Assembly (NCBI RefSeq): GCF_905147045.1
Contig: NC_065911.1
Span: forward strand, 4,340,001 to 4,404,000
Length of the DNA stretch: 64,000 nt
Direction: 5' to 3'
Origin: Nymphalis io
Lineage: Eukaryota > Arthropoda > Insecta > Lepidoptera > Nymphalidae
Shown: piece after piece, positions 22,901 to 34,900 of the stretch
How positions within the stretch are numbered: the stretch's first letter is position 1
How the letters are laid out: each line of letters begins with the position of its first letter
Program-made: the position numbers and the translations under genes
The notes under the pieces: generated by a model
Seen by the model: only the letters and a program-made list of their open reading frames with translations
Databases searched by the model: none
What the model was told of the DNA's origin: nothing

Positions 22901-25900
22901 CGGCTCGTTTGAAGGAACCCGGGTTGTAAGAGGAGGGGAACACGTGAGCTGGTAAGGAATTCCATTCTTTGATAGGCATTACACGGTTACGATCGTCTTC
23001 GGTCCATTTCTGGTAAAAATATAATGTTATTAATTTTATTGTAAGCCAGACTACCCATTAAGTTTCTTTCACTGATCCTCTGAGGTCTTTTATTTTTTTA
23101 TTTACTTATTTAGAATTACCATCTTGACAACATGATTGCTGTAAGTTTAAGTAATTAAGTATTATTAAATAAAAATTAAGTAGTATTAAGTAAATAAAAA
23201 GTTAACAAATTAGCAGGTCTAAGGGTAAAAGTTGCCATATTTATAGCTAACTACGACATGCAAAAATGACACTAAGCATTTAAAATGACGAACCGGTTGG
23301 CGTGGTTGGTGGATGCTTGTCTTTGCCTTTCACGCCGAAGGTTGTAGGTTCGATTCCCACCCAGGACAGATATTTGTGTGCATGACCATGTCTGTTTGTC
23401 CTGAGTCTAGGTTTAATTATCAATATAAGTATGTATTTACTAAAGAAAAATAGTATATGTAGTATATCAGTTGTCTGGTTTCCATAGTACAAGCTCTGCT
23501 TAGTTTGGGATCAGATGGCCGTATGAGAATAATGTCCCAAGATATTATTATTATTATAATAGATCTAAGGGTAAAAATTTGAAATACTTAGAAGTAACCA
23601 CGACATGCAAAAATGACACTAAGCATCTAAAATAATAATGAAAGAAACCGGTGATAGATTTTTTGACAATCAAAACGCTTCTATACTGAAATATATTAAT
23701 ACCTATTATCTCTATGGCAGCTATATGTCTGTTCGTAACTGTTAATTGTTAATGGCTGTGTGTGTCCGGAACGAAGCTGAACGCCTGATTTTTTTTTATA
23801 ATAACGATGTTAATCCCCTGAATACAGGGGTCTGGAACAGCATTCTTGAATTTCCGGAGTCCGAAAAAGCAATTATGCTGTATAAACTTCTTATAATAGG
23901 ATTAAACCGCAGAAACTCGATTATATGGCTTATAATTCTGTATTTTTAAGCTCCTACAGGAGACATGATCACTATGTGACCAAACTCCTTAAAAAATTTA
24001 GATTAGCTGTTGATTGTATTTGTGCCAAATGGGAGTTTTCTGAGACCTTTAACAAATTACATAAAAGTGAATTCGAGTGAACCGAGCACGTCTTTTACGA
24101 TTTATTATTTGTGAATGTTTGTATCAGAGCTTATAAGGCATGACGCTAGAAAAAAGCGTTACGCGTTTCCCCCACGGGAACAGTGGGGGGTATGTGGGGC
24201 TCGCTGTGCCGAGGCGCCGAGTGCGCGCCGAACATCGGAACATCCACTAAAAAACCAGCGGTAGCCTTTCCGTCTTAACGAGGAGCGCCACGGGATCGCT
24301 TGCGCATGCTACCGTGACGAAACATATAATACCTGTGTTAACCGCCTTCTGCCAGAGTATAGCCATACGATCTTCAACACCATTAACACCATTGGGTATC
24401 TTGCTGAAGTTGCCTTTCCCGAGCTCCTTGTCCTTCTCGTGGAAAGTGCAGTTGTCGCTGGCTATTATTTGCAAATCGTCACTGGAATATAAATATTAAA
24501 ATATAATTATAATAATCGACGTGACATTATAAATTCGATATGGTTTTGTTATGTTTTATGTCTGTATACACTTTTGTAATATAATGTAGGTGGTGTAATA
24601 TTATTATTATTATTATTATTTATTTATAGACGAGCAGCTGATAAGCTGATATGTCTATGTAAATTGTGTTGAAAAATCATTTTTGCAGAAGTGACAGCTT
24701 CTGCGACTTTAACCAGGTATCAAGTCGGTTTTTGAAAGCATTAACTGAAGTGGCCAAAACAATTTCTTCGGGTAACTTGTTCCAATTAGAAACCACTCTG
24801 TTACTTAGGAAGTTATGTGCAGCTTGTTTACAGGTTGGAGTTCTGTTTAACTTTGTTTGGTGCCCTCTATATGTTCTATCGTTGTTTTTAGGGTTGTAGA
24901 TATTCTGTATATCTGGTAAGTCATAGTGGTGGTTAAGGATTTTGTATGTTTCGATTAGGTCACCGCGTAGGCGTCTTTCTTCAAGGGTTGTAAATTGTAA
25001 AGCATGGAGTCTCTCTTGGTATGATTTACGGCGTAGAACATGTGGTATCTTGGTAGCTTTTCTTTGTACATTTTCCAGTAAATTTATGTCTTTTTGGTAG
25101 TAGGGATTCCAAATTTGAAAGGCATATTCCAATAATGGTCTTATGTACGTTTTATAAATTTTTAGAAATACTCCAATTGTCATCATTTGAAAGGACCTCC
25201 TAATTACATAAATAAATGAGTTTGCTTTCTTAACTATTGTAATTATGTGCTTTTCCCACTTCAAATCAGATGTTATAAGTACACCAAGGTCTCTCTGGAC
25301 ATTAACAGATTCAATGATCTTCTCCTTCAAACTGTACACCATTTTAGGGTTAGTTCGGCCAAGATGAAGAACACTGCATTTGGATGTGTTGAGACTAATG
25401 ATCCAATCCTTGGTCCACTCCTGGATTCTGTTAAGGTCATCTTGTAGTTGCCCTGAGCTTATTAGAGGGTTAGCAAAGAATTTTCCATCGTCAGCAAAGA
25501 ATGCTGCTTGAGATTTTATAAGTTCTACCAAGTCTGTTATGTAAATGCCAAATAGATAGGCAGAGAGTACTGATCCCTGGGGGACGCCGCTAAGCACTTG
25601 TTTCCGTTGTGATAAGGAGTTACCAACCCGTACTTGGAATGTTCTATCTGAAAGATAGTTTTCTATCCAATTTAGTAGCGCACCCCTCACACCAATATGT
25701 TCCAGTTTCTTTAGAAGCCGTTTGTGGGGAACTCTGTCAAAGGCACGTTCGAAGTCCAGGTAAACAACGTCAACCGGTATATTTTTATCAAGGTCTTTTG
25801 TCCATGGGTGAACACATGAAAGAAGATTGGTTATGGTTGATCTTTTCTGCACAAATCCATGCTGCCTAGGTGATATAATACATTCACGGCTTAAGAACTG

Positions 25901-28900
25901 CATCAGTTGATTGCTAATAATTTTTTCCATGATCTTTATGATAATACTAGTGAGGCTGATGGGTCGGAAATTCTCAGGTTGAGTTTTATCACCTTTTTTG
26001 TATATAGGTGTTACTATTGCGTGTTTCCAGTCTTGTGGAAGATATATTGAGTATGAGTATGTTGCGAGTGTATTTTTGTGTGGTGTAGTGAAATATGGTG
26101 TTGTGTATTGTCGTACTGTTTACACTGATATCAAATATCGGCTATAGCTTGGTGTGGTGAGGTGTAACGTGGTATGGTTGAATTTAGTGTATCGTGGTGT
26201 GGCGAGTAGTGTATCGTGGTGTGTGGCGAGTAGTGTATCGTGGTGTGGCGAGTGGTGTATCGTGGTGTGGCGAGTGGTGTATCATGGTGTGGCGAGTGGT
26301 GTATCGTGGTGTGGCGAGTGGTGTATCGTGGTGTGTGGCGAGTGGTGTATCGTGGTGTGGCGAGTGGTGTATCGTGGTGTGGCGAGTGGTGTATCGTGGT
26401 GTGTGGCGAGTGGTGTATCGTGGTGTGTGGCGAGTGGTGTATCGTGGTGTGTGGCGAGTGGTGTATCGTGGTGTGTGGCGAGTGGTGTATCGTGGTGTGT
26501 GGCGAGTGGTGTATCGTGGTGTGGCGAGTGGTGTATCGTGGTGTGGCGAGTGGTGTATCGTGGTGTGGCGAGTGGTGTATCGTGGTGTGGCGAGTGGTGT
26601 ATCGTGGTGTGGCGAGTGGTGTATCGTGGTGTGGCGTGTGGTGTATCGTGGTGTGGCGAGTGGTGTATCGTGGTGTGGCGAGTGGTGTATCGTGGTGTGT
26701 GGCGAGTGGTGTATCGTGGTGTGGCGAGTGGTGTATCGTGGTGTGGCGAGTGGTGTATCGTGGTGTGGCGAGTGGTGTATCGTGGTGTGTGGCGAGTGGT
26801 GTATCGTGGTGTGGCGAGTGGTGTATCGTGGTGTGGCGAGTGGTGTATCGTGGTGTGGCGAGTGGTGTATCGTGGTGTGGCGAGTGGTGTATCGTGGTGT
26901 GGCGAGTGGTGTATCGTGGTGTGGCGAGTGGTGTATCGTGGTGTGTGGCGAGTGGTGTATCGTGGTGTGGCGTGTAGTGCATCATGTTGTGTGGCGGTAC
27001 ACGTATACAGACTGCGCGAGCGCGTCGACGATGGCGGCGGGCGTGTCCCGCGCGCGTAGCGGCGGCGACAGCACGTGCGCCGCCGCGTGGCGGAAGCACG
27101 CGTTGCCGTAGTGGGAGCCTGCGGTACGACACGTACATTATACTAACGCACCTTTTTTATAGAATGGGAAGGCGGACGAGCATATGGGCCACCTGATGGT
27201 AAGTGGTCCCCGACGCCCATAGACATTGGCATTGTAAGAAATGTTAACCATCGCTTACATCAGCGATGCGCCCCCAACCTAGGGAACTAAGGTGTTATGT
27301 CCCCTGTGCCTGTAATTACACTGGCTCACTCGCCCTTCAAACAATACATATTTAGAGTTTGTTTACATAAAGTTCAACCCAGTCACCAGATTAACCGTAT
27401 CTATTTTTATGATAATGCTTTTATTCTTTGAGGGAGGTTTTTATAACTTACTCCATAATATACAACACAAGAACCAATTAAATGAGTTTGAGGAACACAA
27501 TAATACCAAGTGCTGCTGTTTTGCGGTAGAATATATGAGGAGTGGGTGGTACCTACCCAGACGAGCTTGCACAAAGCTCTACCACCAGTAAGCACCGCAA
27601 ATAATTAAACTTAATACATATGTCATTTCTCAAAATTGTTACTCGATTGATTTTATTTCAATTAATACAATTGCTGTCATAATATTTGTAGTGTGTAAAG
27701 ATACAAAGGTGAATAAAATATTTTAATTATAATACAGACGGACAAACAGACCGTGATGGAAAGTAGACGCCTTCCTCCAGACATTGATTCTATGTCCCTA
27801 GACCCGTGTTTTCTAACCTTTTTTAGGCCATGTACAACCTTAACATTTCTAAAATTTTTATGCCCCTAATACATAATTTTTAACATTTAAAAATTGTTTT
27901 GTTCCCTTAAGAAATATAAATGATAAGTTTTAGGAAGAAATCACGATGAAATTGTTATCAAAACATCGTAAGTAAAATTTCAAAACATATAATGTAAAAA
28001 TGAAATTCAAAATAATTTTAATATTAATTTTTTCTATTTTCATTTAGTGCGATCCTTGCCCTTGATCCTTGCTGCACAGAGATTTTAAGTTAGATTCCAA
28101 GTTACTTATCTTTAATCTCAAGTCTCCACGTCTCTCAACGTTGTGTTATATCAAGTCGATTTCTTTTTTAATGAGTAAATCACTATAAATGATTTACGAA
28201 AGGGTTAAATTCGTGTCAAGTCCTTTTTTAAATTGCCCCCTTAAATATCAAATCGCCCTGTGGAGCGTGGGCCCCACGTTGGGAAACACTGCCCTAGCAT
28301 GTTATTACTTTGGCTTACTCACCCTTAAAACAATACAAATTATTTATATTTAGAGTTTGTTTACATTAAGTTCAACGAGATTCACCGTATCTATTTTTAA
28401 TGACAATGCTTTCATTCTTTGAGGGGGTTGCGTAACTTGAAGTAAGTTAATAATATACAACACAAGAACCAAACTACCAATTAAATGAGTTAACAAAAAC
28501 AGTTGAATTAGTTTCGTTATTACCTCGAACAAGCAGCCTAAGACCGTCCTATATTATTCATAAGAAAATTTTATAATTTAATGATAATATTTATATTTAA
28601 AAAGATTCTTTTATGATTTTTTTTATTACCGTGTTATATGATGAAAAAACTTAAACAATTATTTAACAAAATGATTGAATACAATTACGGATTTAGCTAT
28701 AAATTAATATTGTTTAGGGGTGTGATTAGTTAAACGATGCTGTTATATTCTTTAAAATGTCAAATCAATGATGAGAGAAAGAGAGAAATCACTGGGACTA
28801 AATATCCGCTATATAAGTAAGACCGCTAATGTGTCTAAGCTATTATAACAGATAAAAAATATCTACATACGATTTAAAACAAAAAAAAGTTATTTTAAAA

Positions 28901-31900
28901 GCTAAGGACCCTTCTACTCCTTAAGATTTTTTGATAATAACTTTGTGGTGTACATACCATCAGTACCAATGGTAGCGGCCAGGGTTTCACCGATCAACGG
29001 CTGCTTCTGCCGAGTCCTAGCGAGACGGAGAGCTTGGACAGCGCTCTTTGACATCATATGTACTATGTAGAGCGGAGAGTTCATCTGAAAAATACAGAAA
29101 ATTTAGATTTATTTATTTTTAGAGACATACGTTGTTTTGCTGACTGTAATATTTTATTGTGTTGTCTTTTGAATGATATACCTCCCAATAAAATTTGTTT
29201 CTAATATTTTTAGTAAACATCAATTCTTGCCTAAATATTAAAAAATTCCTTCACCACTGACGGTGTAGTAAAACATCGTGAACAAACCTGCATGTGTCTA
29301 ATTTCATTGAAATAATGCCACATGTGTATTCTATCAACCCGTGTTGGAGCAGCGTGGTGAAATAAGCTCCAAACTTTCTCCTCAAAAGGGAGAGGAGGCA
29401 GCAGTGGGACATTAGCGGGCTGTTACCGTTTTATACAACAAATATAATGTACTGACTCAAAATAGTATGGCCTACTGCGCAGGACATATTATAATGCATA
29501 CAAGTATGTATGTGATAAACACAGGCTCACTCTTTATTTCTTTACTCTCATAATCTGATGGGATGGCAGACTCGACAGGAACAGGAAGAGAGCACAAGTG
29601 CGTGTTATAGCAGGTACACAGGTTTCTGTTCGAACCCTGATTGGTATTTGTATGTATATATTAATAGTTTTACCTGGTTAGCGATGACACAAGCTCTGTT
29701 GACAGCCTCAGCCTCAACTTCCTCATCCCTGGACAACGCATGACCCTCGGGGCCGGTCACTCCCGCAGCCAGCAGCTTCTCAGTATTGCGAGCTATTATA
29801 CTGCCGTTTTCAGCGTGAATCTGCAATTATGACGTCGATTTTTATACAGAGTGTTTTAAACGCAATGTAATGATGATATTATGATAAAAGTTAAATGACT
29901 TTATGATTTAATAATGCATTCTAAGTTTATAAAATCACGTTAATAAAATGCCCTATGAAAGATTTTCATGCGAATATATGGGCATTATACTCGTGTTATG
30001 TTAACTTAACTATAGCCTTTTTTTAACACTGAAAAAAACGTGGTACACGTTTCCCCCACGGGTACAGTGGTGGGGGGGAGGATGTGGGGCTTGCCGGTGT
30101 GTAAAGCGCCGAGTGCGCCCCGAACATCGGAATACTCATTAAAAAACCAGCAGTACCCTTTCCGTCTTAAAAAGGAGCGCCACGGGATCGCTTTCGCATG
30201 CTACCGTGAACTATATAGTCTGCTCCAATCTGAGAACTGCTCAAGATAAACAAACATTAGATTTACAAATTTAATGCAATTTGCTCTTGATTAATATATT
30301 TTAATTAATTACTTCAATCCATCATTGAACTACTTATATCCATGTTAATTTTACTTCTATAGTTTCGATATCAACATCGAATTAACGAATGAATGATGAA
30401 AACAAAGATTATTCTCGACCAAATATCGCGTAAATTTAATGTCTGTTGTTTTTTTTTACTACTCTTGTGGTTGAAACAGACCATATAAATCTGATTATTT
30501 AAAACAATATATATATTAAGAAGATTCCTTAAAAAGTAACCAATAATTTTAGACAAGAAGATTTTTGAGCAACTTTATAAATAAATATATTTTAGTTAAT
30601 TCTCAACTCAAATACAATTTGGCTATAGTTATCACACGAAACAAAAAAGCCGAGATAGCCTAGTGGTTAGAACGCGTGAATCTTAACCGATGATCGTGGG
30701 TTCAAGCCCGGGCAAGCACCACTGAATGTTCATGTGCTTAATTTGTGTTTATAATTCATCTCGTGCTTGACGATGAAGGAAAAAATCGTGAGGAAACCTG
30801 CATGTGTTTAATTTCATTGAAATTCTGCACATGTGTATTCAACCAACTCGCAGCTTGGCGCAGCGTGGTGAAATAAGCTCCAAACCTTCTCCTCAAAAGG
30901 GAGAGGAGGCCTTAGCCCAGCAATGGGAGATTAACAAGCTGTTACTGTACTGTACTGTACTGTACTATCAAACATAATATCTTCATTTGTACTCACTAGA
31001 GGCAACGCCTTCAATTCGACACAGGTCTCCATGACCTGGCAGAGCTCGTAATCATTCAGCATCCAGGCATCCTTGTAAGCCATAAACATCTTGAACGAGT
31101 TGATGCCATGCTCCGCAACCAGCTGCTGCATTTCTTTCTTCACCGATGGCGACCACCAGGTGACACCGACGTGGAGAGCGTAGTCACAGCACACCTGAAG
31201 GAAGATTTTAAGATGGTAAGTAAGGAGGTAGCGATAAGTGGTCAGTGAGCCATAGGCATTTTAAGCATTATCTATTCCCTGCTCTGGAAATATTGGAATT
31301 TTAATTTATGTAATCTTTAAACCATGTAATAATTGACTCGCTCATTGTTCTCGATAGTAGATTCATCATTTTTATATTGATATTTAGAGAAATTGAAGCC
31401 CGAATCTTTGATATTTATTTTGTGTTTGTTTTATATGTTTCACTCATAGCTAGTCCATAATATATTATGACATTCCAAACTTAAAATAAACGGAATATTC
31501 TAGAACGGCTCACGTAGTTTCATGACCACATTTTATTAACGAAAGGTTAACTGCTTTACTGTTACAACTAAAATTTAAAAGCGGATGTTTTTAACGGTCA
31601 ACAATAAAACCAACTATGTAATTAATGAATATACTTTCACTAATTTAAATAGTAATTACTTAGTTTAGGGGAAATGCATGTTAACACGTACATACAAAAG
31701 TATTACTTGAATTACACTCGAAAACTCGAAAAGCGGTCACTAAAACGGTATGCATTTTAATTGAGTGAAAAGTGATATGATTTCAAACAGAACGAATTGA
31801 TTTGTTTTTCACTCGATTCCCCTTAAAGTATTGAAATAATAGCTTATTCCTACTCCGATTGGAATAGATAAGTATAGTATGTTCAAAATAATGAGACATT

Positions 31901-34900
31901 TTATTTAAGATTTTATAGTAGACCGCGTTTGCCTAGGAACTACCAGTGAGTACCGAATAGCTAGTAATTTAAATATACTTATAGTCTATATAACATCGCC
32001 TACACTAAGGCTTCTATGGAAATAAAAACATAAACTTTATTAAATTTATTAAATATTATCTTAGCTTCATTATATTCGCAAATCGCATTTTGTACCAATT
32101 AAATGATTTATTCGATAAAGTATTTTAAATAAATAAAACAACTTGTTTTAAATAAAACCTCGTTACTTTATACCTATTTTTCAATCACTGTGACATCTAG
32201 GTATCACGATGTACCTCGTGAGTCCCAAGTCTATCAGCTACGTATAATCGTTAACAATTATCATAACTTAGATCCACGACCATGAGGGATACCGCATGCA
32301 TAGTATTAATTTAGTTTCTTGGGTCTTGACCAGACTATTAGCCAGTCAACACCCTTTCAAGATAAATCATTTTCATGACGACAGCAGTTAAATAAACAGC
32401 ACTCAGGCACCCTACTAAACCGAAACAACCAAACGATAGCGCGATTTAAAATACACCCAACGCCATCTATGAGTAGCGGGTACGAACTAAATGCGTAACT
32501 TGCTGAAATGTTAAAACGGCAAACTATATAAATATATATATAAATACATAATATATTTCATTCGAATATACATGTATATATTGAGGGTATTCTCTGAATA
32601 TTCTCGTATTGTATTCGGTGAGATAGTTGTGCACTTTTTTGGTAATCAAAAAATCCTGCAGGATCAGTTCATCATCGGACAGCTGAAGACTACAATTACC
32701 GGTGTGCACGGACCGAACTTCCGCTCGCGGGCGCTTAGCTGGGCCTCCCCTAGGGGTCTCACCTGGCTTGGTTGCACGCGCTGAGGTCGTGGTGCCCGTG
32801 CATATCCTACAAGAGCAGTAATCCGACACCACCATCATGTCTGAAGGGAGGGAGCCGCCCCCCCCCCCCTTAGACCAACGCAAGCGTGGCCGAAGCAGGT
32901 CCGGCATCGCGCGGTCAGTTGTTCGAAGAGACATCTTCGACAACTCGACCGTGCCTGTCACTCTCACCCCCGCCGCCGCCCCACGTATTCGCATAATTCA
33001 TGCAGAAACCGGAGGAGAGGACGTTCATCGGGCTGCTGAAGCAGACTTCGCTGCCACTGTAGCTGAGTCTTCAGCAGGCACGGAAGGAGCCAAGCGCCCG
33101 AGACCGGACTCTTCTGCGGAGTCTTTAGAAGGGGAGGACAAGCGCCCCAAGACCGACGTCTCCCCCGCATCACCGCCGTACGGATCGCCGCAGGACTCGG
33201 CGTCTTCATCGCGCGCGGCATCGCCTACAACGGGCGAAGCAAGCGAAGAAGGACGGCCAAGGGAATTACCACCGCCGCGATCCCCCTCTCCGATGGAGGG
33301 GGGGTCGCAAGACATCTGGCCGCGTGACTCGACGAGCTACGCGGCCCTGCCATCGACGGTCGAGGAGAAGACAGCATCCCGTACCACATCACCGCAACCG
33401 GGGCCGTCAGGGGTCTCCTATGCGGCGGCCGCTGCCGCTCCAGCGTCGCCCAGGAGTCGGGCCCCTGCACCGGTACCAGCCCCAAGAACGACGCCTCGTT
33501 CCAGCTACCCGCCGATTACGGCGGAACGCTTACCGAACTGGACGAGGCACTTTGAGGTGCTGAAGAGCAAGCTTGGACACGCCCCGAACGCACGCCCTTT
33601 GGGAAAGGAAATGCGCTTCCTGCCCGGATCTGCGGAGGAGTTCCGGGTCATTCAGCGCCATTTTACTGAGGCCATGAACCAGGACAAGACAATATCCTGG
33701 TTCTGCTATAGCCCAGCCGCGGAACTGCCAACCAAGGTGTACATTAGGGGGCTGCCACTCGATACACCCCCCGAAAAGGTGATCGCCGCCCTGCGCAGTC
33801 TAGGGTTCCCTGCACAGAGCGCGAAGGCGATCCCAGGCGGAAGAGGTCGACATGGGTGCACCTATTTCGTCCAGCTGGTGCACCTGAAGGAGCAGGAGCT
33901 CAGAAGTGATATATTTATCGATGATTGTAGTGCACTGCCACCTACAATACCTGCATGTGGCCATACGATGCCTGACATTAAAATCAGGCAACGTGATGTG
34001 CGTGCGGAGCTGCAATCACTTGATATACGGAAAGCTAGTGGTCCCGATGGAATACCAGTCATAGTGCTGAAGAAGTGCGCAGCGGAGCTGTCTCCTGTGT
34101 TAACGCGCCTGTTCCAACTTTCTCTCACAGTAAAGGTCACAAACACCCTTGAACCTTTACAATTGCGTCGCGAGATAGCAGCACTGAGCGCTTTCTATCG
34201 ACTGTATCACGGCGAGTGCTCTGAGGAATTATTCTCTCTAATTCCTGCTTCCCCCTTCCTTCTTAAGTCCACGCGAGCTGGTTCTCGATGTCACCGCCTA
34301 ACTGTGACATCAATTCCATCGCGAACAAAGAAATTTGGCAACTCCTTTTTTTGTCGCACTTCCAAAAAATGGAATTCTTTACCAGCTCACGTGTTCCCCT
34401 CCTCTTACAACCCGGGTTCCTTCAAACGAGGCGTGAAGAGGCATCTTGCGGGCGGCAAGGCGAAGGCGGCTAGTGCAGAACGTTTTTCCCGTCTGTACTG
34501 GCCGTCGTCGCGTTTGGACTCTACTACCACTTACCATCAGGTGGAATAGAGTCATTTGCCCTCCCGGCAAATATATATAAAAAAAAAAAAGTTTATACAA
34601 AACAACTGAGCTCCTGTGCATGCCCGGCCTGCTGATCGAGGCCTGGAGAGGCGCGAAGAGCCCACCTCAATGCCACCGCTGCCAGGCATTTGGCCACTCC
34701 TCGGCTAATTGCCACAGACAACAAAGGTGTGTTCGTTGCGCCGGCGAACACCTGGCACGGGACTGCCCGAGGCCGATATCAGAACCACCAACGTGCGCAA
34801 ACTGTGCCAAGGCGCACACAGCAAAGGACCGGAGGTGCCCGGTCTTCAAGAAAGAGGCAAGAAGGAGGGGCATCAACGTGCCCGCCCCTCGCCCGAACGG

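Larger units (their letters stand above)
27345..28500. repeat. local direct duplication in intron 7 of unit B
   Basis: About 150 bp at 27345-27490 recurs at 28336-28500 (TTTAGAGTTTGTTTACAT, CCGTATCTATTTTTA, TTCTTTGAGGGGG). Unit A has a single copy at 8580-8745. An S1 end and a hAT-like MITE lie between the two arms. Confidence 0.75.

Noticed and set aside
26188..26980. Possible CRISPR array
   Set aside because: Units are directly head to tail with no unique spacers, in an intron of a eukaryotic gene.
26131..27138. Long overlapping ORFs of 245-335 codons on both strands
   Set aside because: They are translations of the minisatellite, open only because the unit has no stop codon; the real coding part is exon 8 at 27013-27118.
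32837..34549. A 570-codon host protein
   Set aside because: It is L4 gag run into a nested L6 fragment; both partners are identifiable.
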